From contig OY992539.1 of the NCBI GenBank assembly GCA_963921195.1, forward strand, positions 158,285,307 to 158,349,306: DNA of 64,000 nt. Reading direction: 5' to 3'. Position 1 is the first letter of the stretch. The number at the start of each line of letters is the position of its first letter. The position numbers and the translations under genes were made by a program. This document shows positions 21,984 through 31,283 of the stretch, piece by piece. Origin of the DNA: Pegoplata infirma. Taxonomy: Eukaryota; Arthropoda; Insecta; Diptera; Anthomyiidae. Below the pieces are notes generated by a model. It saw nothing but the letters and a program-made list of their open reading frames with translations, searched no databases and was not told the DNA's origin.

Positions 21984-22274
21984 TGTTAGACTATAAAAAT
22001 GGTCCTATTTTGGAAGTAAATACGACTAACAGGGTCCCCTTGTGAAAAAAATTTTTTGAGTAAAATAAGTTCCCCTAAATCCAAATGCTTGAAAAAAAAA
22101 TATTTTTTTGGTTATTAATTTGTTACGCAATATTAAAAATAGTAACAAAAATTAACACAATACCGCACCCCCCCGCTCCTTCAAACCAAACTTTGTTGGT
22201 TTCCGATTTTTTGGTAAAAAAAAAAAAAATCTCCCCCCCCAAATGAAATTCCTGGATCCGCGCCTGGTAACGGA

Positions 22275-22724
22275 AGATACATTTATTGATACTATTGAGT
22301 GTTCTATAACGGATCACAACTTTATATCCTGTAAGCTCAAAAGCCAAGCTAGTAATTCAGAATATATTGAATCAGTTAGCAAAATTTGTAATTACGCACT
22401 TGCGAAAGAAAAGCTTAGTAATTCTCTGCAAACCTTTGAAGTTACTGGTAATGTATGTACAGATGTTTCGAAAATTATGGGTCATATCTCAAATGCAGTA
22501 CTGGACTCTACAGTAGAAAAGCGTAATAAAATTTTGATTAAAAATAAAATAACACCATGGATAAACCCAAATTTACAAGCTTTAATATTGTATAAAAAAA
22601 TCTTTTAAAACTAAGAAAAAAGCGAAAATGTGATGATTTAGAAAGAAGGCTTAAAAGAATAAGTTGTGTTATCAGAAAAGCTTGCAGATTATCAATGAAC
22701 AATTACTTGTGCAACAATCTAAGT
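22275..22724 (+). pseudogene. LINE ORF2, endonuclease end and linker
   Basis: Begins in frame after the hAT with 'TFIDTIECSITDHNFISC', which contains the SDH-like catalytic His motif. It runs about 110 residues to a stop at 22608. A 1-nt shift near 22595 then continues as basic sequence ('LERRLKRISCVIRKACRL') up to the LOA-type LINE. The EN-RT linker is not catalytic. Coding similarity resumes at 27928. Confidence 0.7.
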
Positions 22725-22864
22725 TGTTCAACTGTTGACGAGTGTGGACGTGTTTTATTTTAACTCCGTGCTATAAATTGAATTACTAAAATTGTTCGTA
22801 ATAGGTTTGTTCGTAATAGGTATTTTTGTGATATTTTCATTACCACATCAAGGAAAATGAAAAT

Positions 22865-24268
22865 ATGGACACAAATGATACCGATTTAGTTCGAGGCTCT
22901 GCCTCACCGACTGGTGCTGGTCCTAGCACTGGTCTTAGGGTTGCGACCTTGAAGTCCGGCCTTGATTCTGGTAGGGGTGCTCAGCCTAATATTGGTGGTA
23001 AAAAGAAAAAGAAACTTAAGCCATCAAAGGTCAGGCACAACCAGAGAAGGCTTTGTTTGAAAATAATTAACAGACTAAGCCAACTCGATGGAACGAAGCT
23101 CTCCGAACGTGAGAGGGCGTCGCTATCATGGGCGAAAGGAGTCATTGAAGAACAGGACAAACTTTCGGCAATGCGCGCATCTGACAAACAGAGCGCTGTT
23201 TCGGCCTCGTCATCGAAGTCTGGTAAAAGGTTGCGCTCGCCCGACGAGAAACCTTTACCTAAAAGATCTAAGGTGACCGGCAACGTCTGGACTCAGTCTT
23301 TTAGTGAAGTGGTGAAAGGTAACTTCGTTAGGGCTGTGATAAACAGGCAAAATGGGGATTGTAGTATTCCAAGGGACAAGTGGAGTTTAGTTGAAACTAA
23401 ACTAAATGAAATCTACTATAGGCTTCTTGAGAGTATGCCTGATTTTCTCCCTACTACTGTCAACGCAGGTTGGTATCAGGGGCGAGTAAAACTCGTTGCT
23501 TTTGGAAACGAAAGATCCGCAGCCGTGTTTAAGGTTGCCATTAGCCAAGTGGGAGACTTATGGCCTGGAGCCAGACTGGACGTTGTGGAAAAACATGATA
23601 TCCCCTCGCAACCCAGAGCTCATGCATGGATCCCAATGGCTACAAGTGACACTGCGGTGATTCTAAAGATGATAAAAGTCTGCAATCCTGACCTTCCAAC
23701 TCAGAATTGGCAAATTGCCAGATTGGGTGAGATGGAGGGCGCTCGTCGTCAAGCAGTGGTCTTGGTTAATGAGGAATCGCTTCCGCTTTTAGCCAGGACT
23801 GACGGCATTATTAGATTTGGCTTTTTTCATATAAGAGTCAATGTCTACAAGGGCGACCAGAAGCCTATTTTAGAAGCAGACAAGCCAGTGGCAGAGTCGG
23901 CTGGGGAGGAGAATCTGGAAAAGGTTGATATTCAGCTGACCGATTCTAGGCTGATGGGAGATGCATCTGGCATTTTCGAAACCGAATCTGGTAATGAATG
24001 CGACCTCTGTGATGGCACGGAGGATAAAGCTGACGCCACTATGGGTGACATTCAGGACGAGGCCCATGCAGTGAGGAATTCGGAGAGTTCTGTTGCCTCC
24101 GATTCAGAACAGATGGGACACATATCTGGCTTATTCGACACCGAATCTGGGGACGAATGCGACCTCTATGATAACACGGAGGATGAAGCCAATAACACGG
24201 TGGTGGAAAGGATGGTGGAAAAAAAGCAAGATGTTGCGGTTCCTACAAATAAACCTCCATCACTGTAA
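22865..24268 (+). CDS. LINE ORF1 protein (LOA-type, possibly DUF4780-like)
   Basis: 467 residues from ATG 22865 to TAA 24266. A basic, low-complexity N-terminus ('GGKKKKKLKPSKVRHNQRR') and a proposed nuclear signal 'PLPKRSK' lead to a globular middle at about residues 145-335 ('GWYQGRVKLVAFGNERSAAV', 'SQPRAHAWIP', 'ILKMIKVCNPDLPTQNWQIA', 'FGFFHIRVNVY'). This matches my memory of the DUF4780-type domain in LOA-clade ORF1s. The acidic C-tail holds two copies of a 'GHISGLFDTESGDECDLYD'-like repeat (about residues 365-380 and 420-435). There is no CCHC knuckle. It presumably binds the element's RNA. ORF2 overlaps it by 38 nt in another frame. Confidence 0.8.
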   Translation: MDTNDTDLVRGSASPTGAGPSTGLRVATLKSGLDSGRGAQPNIGGKKKKKLKPSKVRHNQRRLCLKIINRLSQLDGTKLSERERASLSWAKGVIEEQDKLSAMRASDKQSAVSASSSKSGKRLRSPDEKPLPKRSKVTGNVWTQSFSEVVKGNFVRAVINRQNGDCSIPRDKWSLVETKLNEIYYRLLESMPDFLPTTVNAGWYQGRVKLVAFGNERSAAVFKVAISQVGDLWPGARLDVVEKHDIPSQPRAHAWIPMATSDTAVILKMIKVCNPDLPTQNWQIARLGEMEGARRQAVVLVNEESLPLLARTDGIIRFGFFHIRVNVYKGDQKPILEADKPVAESAGEENLEKVDIQLTDSRLMGDASGIFETESGNECDLCDGTEDKADATMGDIQDEAHAVRNSESSVASDSEQMGHISGLFDTESGDECDLYDNTEDEANNTVVERMVEKKQDVAVPTNKPPSL

Positions 24269-27200
24269 GGCAGCCTCAGCTGCACTATTGCTGCGCCTGA
24301 CGACAGGAGCAGTTGACTTGGTTTTTATCCAAGAGCCCTGGGTGCGGGGTGGCAGGGTTTGCGGATTGAAGACCCCTGGGTTTAAGTTGATGGTTGCCAA
24401 AGGTGAGGGCTCACCAAGAGCCTGCATATTGGCGAAAAATGGCTTAAATATATTCTTTTTATCAACTTTTAGTGATATGGATGTTACAGCGGCTAGCTTA
24501 GAGCTTCATGGGAAATCTATTTGGCTCGCCTCTGCGTATTTTCCTAATCCGGGGCCAATACCCCCGGAGAAGGTTGGCGGTCTGATTCGGGAGTCTGAAT
24601 CTAGGGGACACCAGTTACTAGTGTGCTGTGATGCTAATGCACATCATTCGATATGGGGTAGTACAGACACAAATGATAGAGGCGAATCACTTTTGGAGTT
24701 TTTGTTAAGCACTAACCTGTATATTTGTAACAAGGGTAGTGAACCAACTTTCGTTACAAGTACGCGGCAAGAGGTTCTTGACGTAACACTTGTATCAGAT
24801 ACATTGTCTGACAGAATTGATGACTGGAGAGTTTTGGAAGAGCATTCTTTCTCAGATCATCGCTACATTGAGTTTTTACTCAGGGAGCGTGCCCCGGTTG
24901 AGACAGTCTCTAGAAATCTGAGAAGAACAAACTGGGTGAAATATAGGGAGACTTTTTCTTTGCTTTTGGATGAAGTACCCCTATCTGAACCGCATAGTTT
25001 AGCGGAAATTGACTGTCTGGTAGACCATATAACAAATGTTTGTAATAGGTGCCTGGATGCGTCTTGCCCTTCTGCAAAGCCTAGAGGGAAAAAAAAGCCA
25101 CCTTGGTGGTCAAATGAGTTGCAGACGAGCAGAGATTCCTGCAGAAAGCTCTTTAATAAGGCTAAATTTTCAAGAGCGGACGAGGACTGGTCTGCATACA
25201 GGCTGCAACTTAAGAGTTATAAAAAGATGATCAGAAATGCAAAATGTGATTCTTGGAAAAACTTCTGTGGAAACATAGAAGACGTTTCTGAGGCATCCAG
25301 GCTGCGCAAGGTTCTGGCTTCTTCTCCTTGCACCCTAGGATACCTGAAAGATCCTAATGGGGTGTGGTCTTCCTCCAGTGGAGAGTCGCTGGATCTCCTT
25401 TTAAACACGCATTTTCCGGGCAATTCCATGACGCCGTTTCAAGCTTTGGAACGTTCTGACGCCCAAGCATCTGAAATTGCTTCGGAAATAATAAATATGC
25501 CAACATTAATCTGGGCGATAAAAAGCTTCAGGCCCTATAAATCCCCGGGACCTGATGGTATAATTCCGGCTGAGTTGCAGCAAGTGTTGGACTATATAGC
25601 CCCGTTGCTGTATAATCTATACACAGCATGCATCAACTGGTCGTATATTCCTTTAAAATGGAGGGATACCAGAGTCGTATTTATCCCGAAGGCTGGGAAA
25701 AGTTCCCACACAGCTCCGAAGGATTTCAGACCAATTAGTCTGTCTTCTTTTTTGTTAAAGACAATGGAACGAATGATAGACTCATATTTGCGTAGAGTGA
25801 TTGACCCGAGGTTGCTTTCGACAAAGCAACATGCATACAGCAAGGGACGATCAACGGAAACAGCTCTTCATGAGCTCGTTGGTACCATCGAGAGATCGCT
25901 TTCGGTAAAGGAGTACACTATGGTGGCCTTTCTTGATATTGAGGGGGCTTTTAATAATGTCATTCCAGAATCGATAATATTGTCATTGTCTGGTCTGGGA
26001 GTAAAGCGTGAAATCGTTTTAATGGTGGAAAACCTACTTGCCAATAGACGTATAACGTCTGAATTGGGAGCGTCCGTCATATCTCGATTTGTCAATAGGG
26101 GCACACCACAAGGAGGTGTTCTTTCGCCGCTTCTTTGGAACCTGGCACTGAATTCAATGCTACTATCTCTAGAAGCACGTGGTTGTCATGTTATCGCATA
26201 TGCTGACGATGTCACGATAGCGGTAAAGGGGAAGCATCTGCCAACATTGCGGGACATTCTTCAGGGTTCTCTGAAAGATCTGTCTAAATGGGCAAGAGAC
26301 TGTGGTCTAGGAGTTAATCCCAGTAAAACAGAGCTTGTTTTGTTTACAAGGAAAAATAAGATTCCTGCTTTTGATCCTATTTCTCTGGACGGTACTGAAA
26401 TCACCTTCTCAGATGGAGCCAAGTATCTTGGAGTATTTCTAGATAGGAAGCTGAATTTCAGGCGTAATATTGAGGAACGGGTGAGAAAAGCAACGATTGC
26501 TTTGTATTCCTGTAAAAGGGCCATTGGAAAACGATGGGGTTTTAGCCCTCAAGTCGTTCATTGGATCTATACAGCAGTGGTGCGTCCAATTTTGCTGTAT
26601 GGAATCATTGCCTGGTGGCCTGCTTTGGAAACAAAAGCGAACTTTGTCTTTATCACGAAGGTACAGAGAATGGCGTCAATGTGCATCACTGGTGCTCTTC
26701 GTACTACACCTACGGCTGCATTAGAAATCCTCCTTCACCTGATACCCTTGGACATATTGGGTAGGCAGTATGCGGCTGCGTCGGCAATTCGACTTAATAG
26801 CACGCTGCAATGGAGGAGCAGTGATTGTGGCCATAGCGCGATCTTGAAAAAGATAACAATACCACAAAATGTGGACTGTGCTCCCTCTTTGAGCCTCTTT
26901 GAGCGCCACTTTACCACTATGATACCATCCAGGGAGTCTTGGATGGGGGATACTCCGGGTAGTGGAGCTACCATAAATTTTTACACAGATGGATCGAGGC
27001 TGCACGAACAAGTGGGCTTTGGGGTCTATTCGGAAGAGCTTGGATTGAGCCTGGCTCGTAGATTGCCAGATCATTGCAGTGTTTACCAGGCAGAGATGCT
27101 GGCAATAAAGGAAGTGGCTGACTGGTTGAGCTGCAATGTCTTGTCTACAACCGCAGTCAACATCTATACTGACAGTCAAGCCGCGGTCAAGTCCCTGGAT

Positions 27201-27824
27201 TCAATGTTTCTGAAAACAAGATCTGCCCTTAACTGCCGCACGTCTTTAAATGAGATGGCCAAGCAGTTTAACATACGACTCATATGGGTCCCAGGGCACA
27301 GAGACATTCCAGGGAATTGCAAAGCCGATGAGCTTGCAAGACTAGGAACTACCTTACAGGTTCCAACAGAATTGGAATGTGTTGGTATGCCTCTAGAAAC
27401 TTGCAAGCAAAACCTACGGCTTTGTTCTGCGACGGAGACTAATCAAAGATGGGCAAATGGATGGACGTGTGAGACAACACGACTGATTTGGCCTTCTCTT
27501 AATCAGGGGCGCACAAGTGAGCTGATATCGCTTCCAAGAGGAGAGATTTCGACGGTGGTTTCTATAATTACCGGACACTGTCTTATAGGGAAGCACGCAG
27601 AGCGGTTAAATGTGCCGTCGAATGACTTTTGCCGAAGTTGCATGGATGAAGAGGAGTTGGAAACTATCGAACACTTTATTTGCCATTGCCCGGCACTTTC
27701 TGGTCAGCGACTTGCTTCACTGGGATCTAGGGAGCTGTACGATCTTTCTGATTTGTCGGATGTCAAAATACAACATCTAAGGAGTTTCATAAGAAGCTCA
27801 AACTGGTTTAACGACAGGGACTAG
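24231..27824 (+). CDS. LINE ORF2 protein: endonuclease, reverse transcriptase, RNase H
   Basis: 1197 residues from ATG 24231 to TAG 27822. I prefer this start because 'MLRFLQINLHHCKAAS' is the usual endonuclease N-terminus; the open frame extends upstream to 24093 but that part is ORF1 read in another frame. Endonuclease: 'FIQEPW' (Glu), 'CCDANAHHSIWGS' (Asp/Asn), 'SDHRYI' near residue 208. RT: 'SPGPDGIIPAEL', 'FRPISLSSF', 'VAFLDIEGAFNNV' (Asp), 'GTPQGGVLSPLLWNLAL', 'YADD' at about 657-660, 'KYLGVFLDRKL'. RNase H: 'INFYTDGSRL' near 917, 'YQAEMLAIKEV', 'VNIYTDSQAAVKSL', 'WVPGHRDIPGNCKADELA'. The C-terminus has 'CRSCMDEE...EHFICHC'. It carries out target-primed reverse transcription. RNase H places it in the LOA/I group rather than Jockey, CR1 or R1. 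All catalytic residues that I can recognise are present. Confidence 0.92.
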   Translation: MLRFLQINLHHCKAASAALLLRLTTGAVDLVFIQEPWVRGGRVCGLKTPGFKLMVAKGEGSPRACILAKNGLNIFFLSTFSDMDVTAASLELHGKSIWLASAYFPNPGPIPPEKVGGLIRESESRGHQLLVCCDANAHHSIWGSTDTNDRGESLLEFLLSTNLYICNKGSEPTFVTSTRQEVLDVTLVSDTLSDRIDDWRVLEEHSFSDHRYIEFLLRERAPVETVSRNLRRTNWVKYRETFSLLLDEVPLSEPHSLAEIDCLVDHITNVCNRCLDASCPSAKPRGKKKPPWWSNELQTSRDSCRKLFNKAKFSRADEDWSAYRLQLKSYKKMIRNAKCDSWKNFCGNIEDVSEASRLRKVLASSPCTLGYLKDPNGVWSSSSGESLDLLLNTHFPGNSMTPFQALERSDAQASEIASEIINMPTLIWAIKSFRPYKSPGPDGIIPAELQQVLDYIAPLLYNLYTACINWSYIPLKWRDTRVVFIPKAGKSSHTAPKDFRPISLSSFLLKTMERMIDSYLRRVIDPRLLSTKQHAYSKGRSTETALHELVGTIERSLSVKEYTMVAFLDIEGAFNNVIPESIILSLSGLGVKREIVLMVENLLANRRITSELGASVISRFVNRGTPQGGVLSPLLWNLALNSMLLSLEARGCHVIAYADDVTIAVKGKHLPTLRDILQGSLKDLSKWARDCGLGVNPSKTELVLFTRKNKIPAFDPISLDGTEITFSDGAKYLGVFLDRKLNFRRNIEERVRKATIALYSCKRAIGKRWGFSPQVVHWIYTAVVRPILLYGIIAWWPALETKANFVFITKVQRMASMCITGALRTTPTAALEILLHLIPLDILGRQYAAASAIRLNSTLQWRSSDCGHSAILKKITIPQNVDCAPSLSLFERHFTTMIPSRESWMGDTPGSGATINFYTDGSRLHEQVGFGVYSEELGLSLARRLPDHCSVYQAEMLAIKEVADWLSCNVLSTTAVNIYTDSQAAVKSLDSMFLKTRSALNCRTSLNEMAKQFNIRLIWVPGHRDIPGNCKADELARLGTTLQVPTELECVGMPLETCKQNLRLCSATETNQRWANGWTCETTRLIWPSLNQGRTSELISLPRGEISTVVSIITGHCLIGKHAERLNVPSNDFCRSCMDEEELETIEHFICHCPALSGQRLASLGSRELYDLSDLSDVKIQHLRSFIRSSNWFNDRD

Positions 27825-27881
27825 TAGGGAAACCTATTACGATCCCGTGGTATCACAATGGACCTCAGAGTCTACGTGTGT

Positions 27882-27927
27882 TGACGTAAAACGTCAGCAG
27901 CCACTTACAACCTAACCTACCTAACCT
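27882..27927 (+). other. 3' hairpin and CCTAA-type tail of the LOA-type LINE
   Basis: Stem TGACGT (27882-27887) and ACGTCA (27891-27896) with a 3-nt loop, followed by 'acctaacctacctaacctaa'. Such a 3' structure plus a short tandem tail is what the reverse transcriptase of poly(A)-less LINEs is expected to recognise. The truncated relative at 7573 has the same arrangement. Confidence 0.65.
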
Positions 27928-29330
27928 AATCTAAGTAACATTCAACAGGAACCAAAAAAATGTTGGAAATTTTTAAACGAGACCCTTGGTAGAAACGTAA
28001 AAAGTAAAATAAATGTGAAAAACTTTGATGATGAATTTATTTTAGATGATCAAATAAAAAGTGATATGTTTAATCAATATTTTTTGCAAATACCGAAAAC
28101 TTTAAAGCAGCAAATTTATCTAGTGATTCATGCAATGGACTTAGAACTTTAAATCAATGTCAACATAGATTTAACTTTTCGTATACTACTGAACATGAAG
28201 TAATAGAAATTATTTCAAACCTGGACTTATCTAAAAGCTGTGGTTACGATGGAATTTCACCAAAAATGTTGTTTGAATGCAAATATGTTATTTCCTCCTA
28301 TTTTTCGAATATATTTAATAGTATGATTGATAATTCAGTATATCCAACTGATTTGAAAATTGCTAAAGTAATTCCTATACCAAAAGAAACTCACGCTAAT
28401 CAAATAAATAAGTTTAGACCGATCGCTTTACTCCCTTTGATAGATAAAATTTTTGAGAAAATTTTACATAAACAATTGTCGTCGTATTTAGATAAAAACA
28501 ATTTATTATACAGATGTCAGTATGGTTTGAAAAAGGGTTGTGGTACTGAAGAAGCGGTGGTAAACGTTATAAATAATATTTGTCAAGGACTGGATAACGG
28601 GTTTAGAGGTGTGGCTGGGGTATTTTATGATTTCTCAAAGGCATTTGATCTTGTGGATCATGAAATACTTCTACAAAAACTGCAATATTATGGTGTTGGC
28701 CCAGGAGCATTACTTTTATTAAGAAATTACCTTACAGGTCGCAAGCAATTTGTCGAAGTAAATAACTGCAAAAGTAATGTTGGATCGGTCGAATATGGTG
28801 TTCCGCAAGGAAGTGTGTTAGGTCCACTTTTATTTACTATTTATCTTAATGATATAAAGAATCTTGGTTTATTTGGAAATTTATTTTTGTATGCTGATGA
28901 TATTTGTTTATTTTATCCATATAAACATGAAATAGCTCTAAAAGCCCATATGGAACGTGATGCATCGTTGATGACAGAGTTTTTGAGGTTAAACAAACTC
29001 ATTTTAAATACTGATAAAACTAAAATACTGCGATTTAAACCTTATTTAAATGATATAGAAGTGTTTAGCATATATATAGACGGAAGAGAAGTTTGTGAAA
29101 GCAGTTCCACGAAATATCTTGGTGTATACATACAGAATAATTTATCATGGGATATGCATATAGAACATCTGAAATCGAAAATTACCTCAGTTATTGGATT
29201 TATGTATAAATTTAAGAACAAATTTGACTCAAAAACAAAATTGATTATATACCAGGCCCTAATACATAGCCATTTAAATTATTTGCCTATAATTTATGGT
29301 TACAAAAAGAGTAGTGAACTTAAGTCTTTA
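27928..29330 (+). pseudogene. Jockey/CR1-group ORF2, reverse transcriptase
   Basis: After 'KKCWKFLNETLGR' (27960-28000) a 1-nt shift occurs near 28085. The RT frame then runs from about 28150 to the Tc1-like MITE: 'GYDGISPKML', 'NKFRPIALLPLIDKIFEKIL', 'CQYGLKKGCGTEEAV', 'VFYDFSKAFDLVDHEI' (Asp), 'YGVPQGSVLGPLLFTIYLND', 'LYADDICLF' (YADD at about 28889-28900), 'LNTDKTKIL', 'TKYLGVYIQNNLSW'. All the core motifs are intact in this stretch, although the element as a whole is broken. It copies element RNA at the nicked target. Confidence 0.88.
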
Positions 29331-30095
29331 CACTCAAAAAAATAAACTGGTAAAACGCCTGGTAAAATGCCTTGTAATCCCGTTCTACCAATATTTAACT
29401 ATTTTCCTTGTTTTTTAACAAAAAATCTAGTACTTTGCTCAAACGAGAACTACAGTTTTATTGGTAATTTTACAAGTTTATTTTCGTAATTGTATTCTAC
29501 CATTTTGAAAGGTTATTTTACAAAAAAAACTGTAATTTTACAACAAAGTTTTTATTACGAGGATTCTAGTTGAATTACAAAAAAAACTTTATATTACAAA
29601 AATTATGTTATACGACGATTTATGTTGTTTAACAAAAAAAACTTATTTTTTTGCATTTTTTTTTTTTATTGAAAAATATTTTGAAAAAGTTGACAAAATT
29701 TTGAAAAATTTATTACGAGGATTAATTTAAGGAGGAGTTGTTAATTTACAAAAAAACAGTTAATTTACAAAAAATGATTTTATTACGAGGATTTATGTTG
29801 TTAACAAAATTTTTTTTTTTGTAAATTTACCATTTTGGTTTGTAAATTTACCATTTTTTTAAACATATTTACCATTTTTTCTTGTAAGTTTACCATTTTT
29901 TTTTTTGTATTTTTCAGGTTTTAAAACAATATTTTTACCAATAAAATTGGTTATTTTACCAATTTTTGTTGCATTCAAAATTACGAGGAAATCCTCGTAA
30001 TTTTACGAGAATTTTACCTACGTCATATTTTACGAGGATAGCCTCGTAAAATCACGAGATTTATTGGTAACTTTACAAGTTTTTTTTTTTGAGTG
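29331..30095 (-). mobile_element. Tc1-like TA-target MITE ('CACTC' family), 765 bp, inverted
   Basis: Same family and the same length as 13633-14397, in opposite orientation. TA at 29329-29330 and 30096-30097. Ignoring one TA, the LINE frame passes from 'SELKSL' into 'QRVQNKALK' without a shift, so the insertion is clean and later than any selection on the LINE. Confidence 0.92.
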
Positions 30096-30490
30096 TACAA
30101 AGGGTTCAGAATAAAGCTTTGAAAACAGTTTTTAATTTGCCATTACGATATTCAACTTTAAGCCTATATAAAGATGTTGCTGTTACGGTTCTGCCAGTTT
30201 ATGGGTTATATAAAATGCAACTTATGCTACATGTTTTTAAATCATTGCATAATATTGGTCACCACACGATAACATTCTCCAGAAATCAAACTGCATTTAA
30301 CACCAGGAATAATATGAATCTACGAATAGCTTGGTGTAGGCTAGAAACTACTAAGCAGCGTGTAGAGCATATTGGTAGTTTAGAGTATAATAACCTTCCT
30401 CCACATTTAAGAAATATAGAAAGAATTTCGATCTTTAAAAAAAAATTAAAAGAACATTTATTGCAAGATTTAGAAATGCTTCTTTTGTGA
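30096..30490 (+). pseudogene. Jockey/CR1-group ORF2, C-terminal part
   Basis: 'QRVQNKALKTVFNLPLRYST' continues the post-RT thumb region, and a basic C-terminus 'FKKKLKEHLLQDLEML' ends at TGA 30488-30490. There is no RNase H and no cysteine motif, in keeping with the Jockey/CR1 group and unlike the two LOA-type LINEs here. The true start is upstream; the piece is separated only by the MITE. Confidence 0.8.
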
Positions 30491-30660
30491 AAACTTTATA
30501 TACTTATATCAATTGAGAATATTGGTCTCATATGAATTATTATATTCCATTTTCATTTAAATTTTGTTATTTAATTTTAAATATTTAAATTTTATTTTTT
30601 TTTATTAATTAACTTTTTTTTTATATGCTTGTAAGCAAAGAATTTTGTTTTTGCCAACTC

Positions 30661-30690
30661 GCCTCAATAATGTCCAAAGGACGCTGAGGC
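30661..30690 (+). other. 3' UTR stem-loop of the LINE
   Basis: GCCTCA (30661-30666) pairs with TGAGGC (30685-30690), enclosing a second stem GTCC/GGAC with an AAA loop. It lies about 30 bp before the AATAAA signal (30719-30724) and the poly(A) run. Possible recognition element for the reverse transcriptase (inference). Confidence 0.6.
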
Positions 30691-30742
30691 ACAAACTATT
30701 GTAAAAATATATTTTTTGAATAAAGAAATTTACAAAAAAAAA

Positions 30743-31283
30743 AAAGTTAGTAAATGATTAAATTATGGAGTTATTAAAGAATAAAAATCATTAATGTTAT
30801 ACTCCATCAGCGATTATTAAGTTATTTTTAACACAACAAATAAATTTTTTTGTGGACTAGCCTCACTTTCAAAATTAACATTTTTGATAAATCGTTGACT
30901 AGTAAAATTTTGTTTATCTCATCTCACAGTTCTGTAACATAATTAGTTTAGGATCAAACTATAGGACTATTTAAGAGTAAAATTCATTAAGGTCTTATTC
31001 TACCGGCGATTATAAGGATATTTTTAACACTACAAAAAAACAAAAGTGGACTAGCCTCACATTCATAATTAACATTTCTGATGGTTTACTAGTAAAATAT
31101 TGTTCAGCTCATCTCAGAATTCTGTAACAAAGTTAGTTAAGGACTTAATTTTGGAGTTATTAAAGCGTAAAAATCATCAAGGTTTTACTCTATCAGCGAT
31201 TATTATGATATTTTTAACATTACAAAAAAATTTTGTGTGGACTAGCCTCACTTTCAAAATTAACGTTTTTGAAAAATCGTTTA
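30743..31283 (-). repeat. S1 satellite, inverted, continuation
   Basis: About three units, continuing the array cut at 16351. The last unit is broken at TA 31282-31283 by a CACTC element. Confidence 0.88.

Larger units (their letters stand above)
19467..22266. mobile_element. hAT-like composite element, 2800 bp
   Basis: Ends CAGGCGCGGATCCAGG and CCTGGATCCGCGCCTG are perfect 16-bp inverted repeats, with the 8-bp duplication GTAACGGA at 19459-19466 and 22267-22274. G-rich and C-rich runs and 'aaaatctccccccc'-like sequence follow both ends. No transposase frame is seen. Most of the inside is other repeats (two smaller hATs, a mini-me remnant, minisatellite and a palindromic MITE). The LINE frame resumes after one copy of the duplication. 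Confidence 0.9.
22725..27927 (+). mobile_element. LOA/I-type LINE, full length with two intact ORFs
   Basis: Target duplication AATCTAAGT at 22716-22724 and 27928-27936 inside the older LINE, whose frame resumes across it. It has a 140-bp 5' region, ORF1, an overlapping ORF2, a ~100-bp 3' UTR with a TGACGT/ACGTCA hairpin at 27882-27896, and a CCTAAC/CCTAC-type tail at about 27910-27927. No frameshift or early stop was found, so this is the one candidate autonomous element in the window. Base composition is clearly less AT rich than its surroundings. Confidence 0.9.
16352..30742 (+). mobile_element. Jockey/CR1-group LINE, opened by five later insertions
   Basis: Host element of a large nest inserted in the inverted S1 array. 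Own parts: 5' region and ORF1 (16352-17658), ORF2 endonuclease (18845-19466), linker (22275-22724), RT (27928-29330), C-terminus and 3' UTR (30096-30742). Discounting the insertions leaves about 4.2 kb. ORF2 is continuous across the insertion points if one target copy is ignored, apart from small frameshifts. The tail is AATAAA (30719-30724) then poly(A). The target duplication is hidden by A runs. Confidence 0.85.

Noticed and set aside
22981..23283. Antisense frames over the LOA-type ORF1 and ORF2
   Set aside because: Shadows of a GC-richer coding region; the plus-strand frames carry the domains.
24093..24230. Upstream extension of LINE ORF2 to an ATG at 24093
   Set aside because: This part overlaps the coding acidic tail of ORF1 in another frame, and the endonuclease fold starts naturally at the ATG at 24231.
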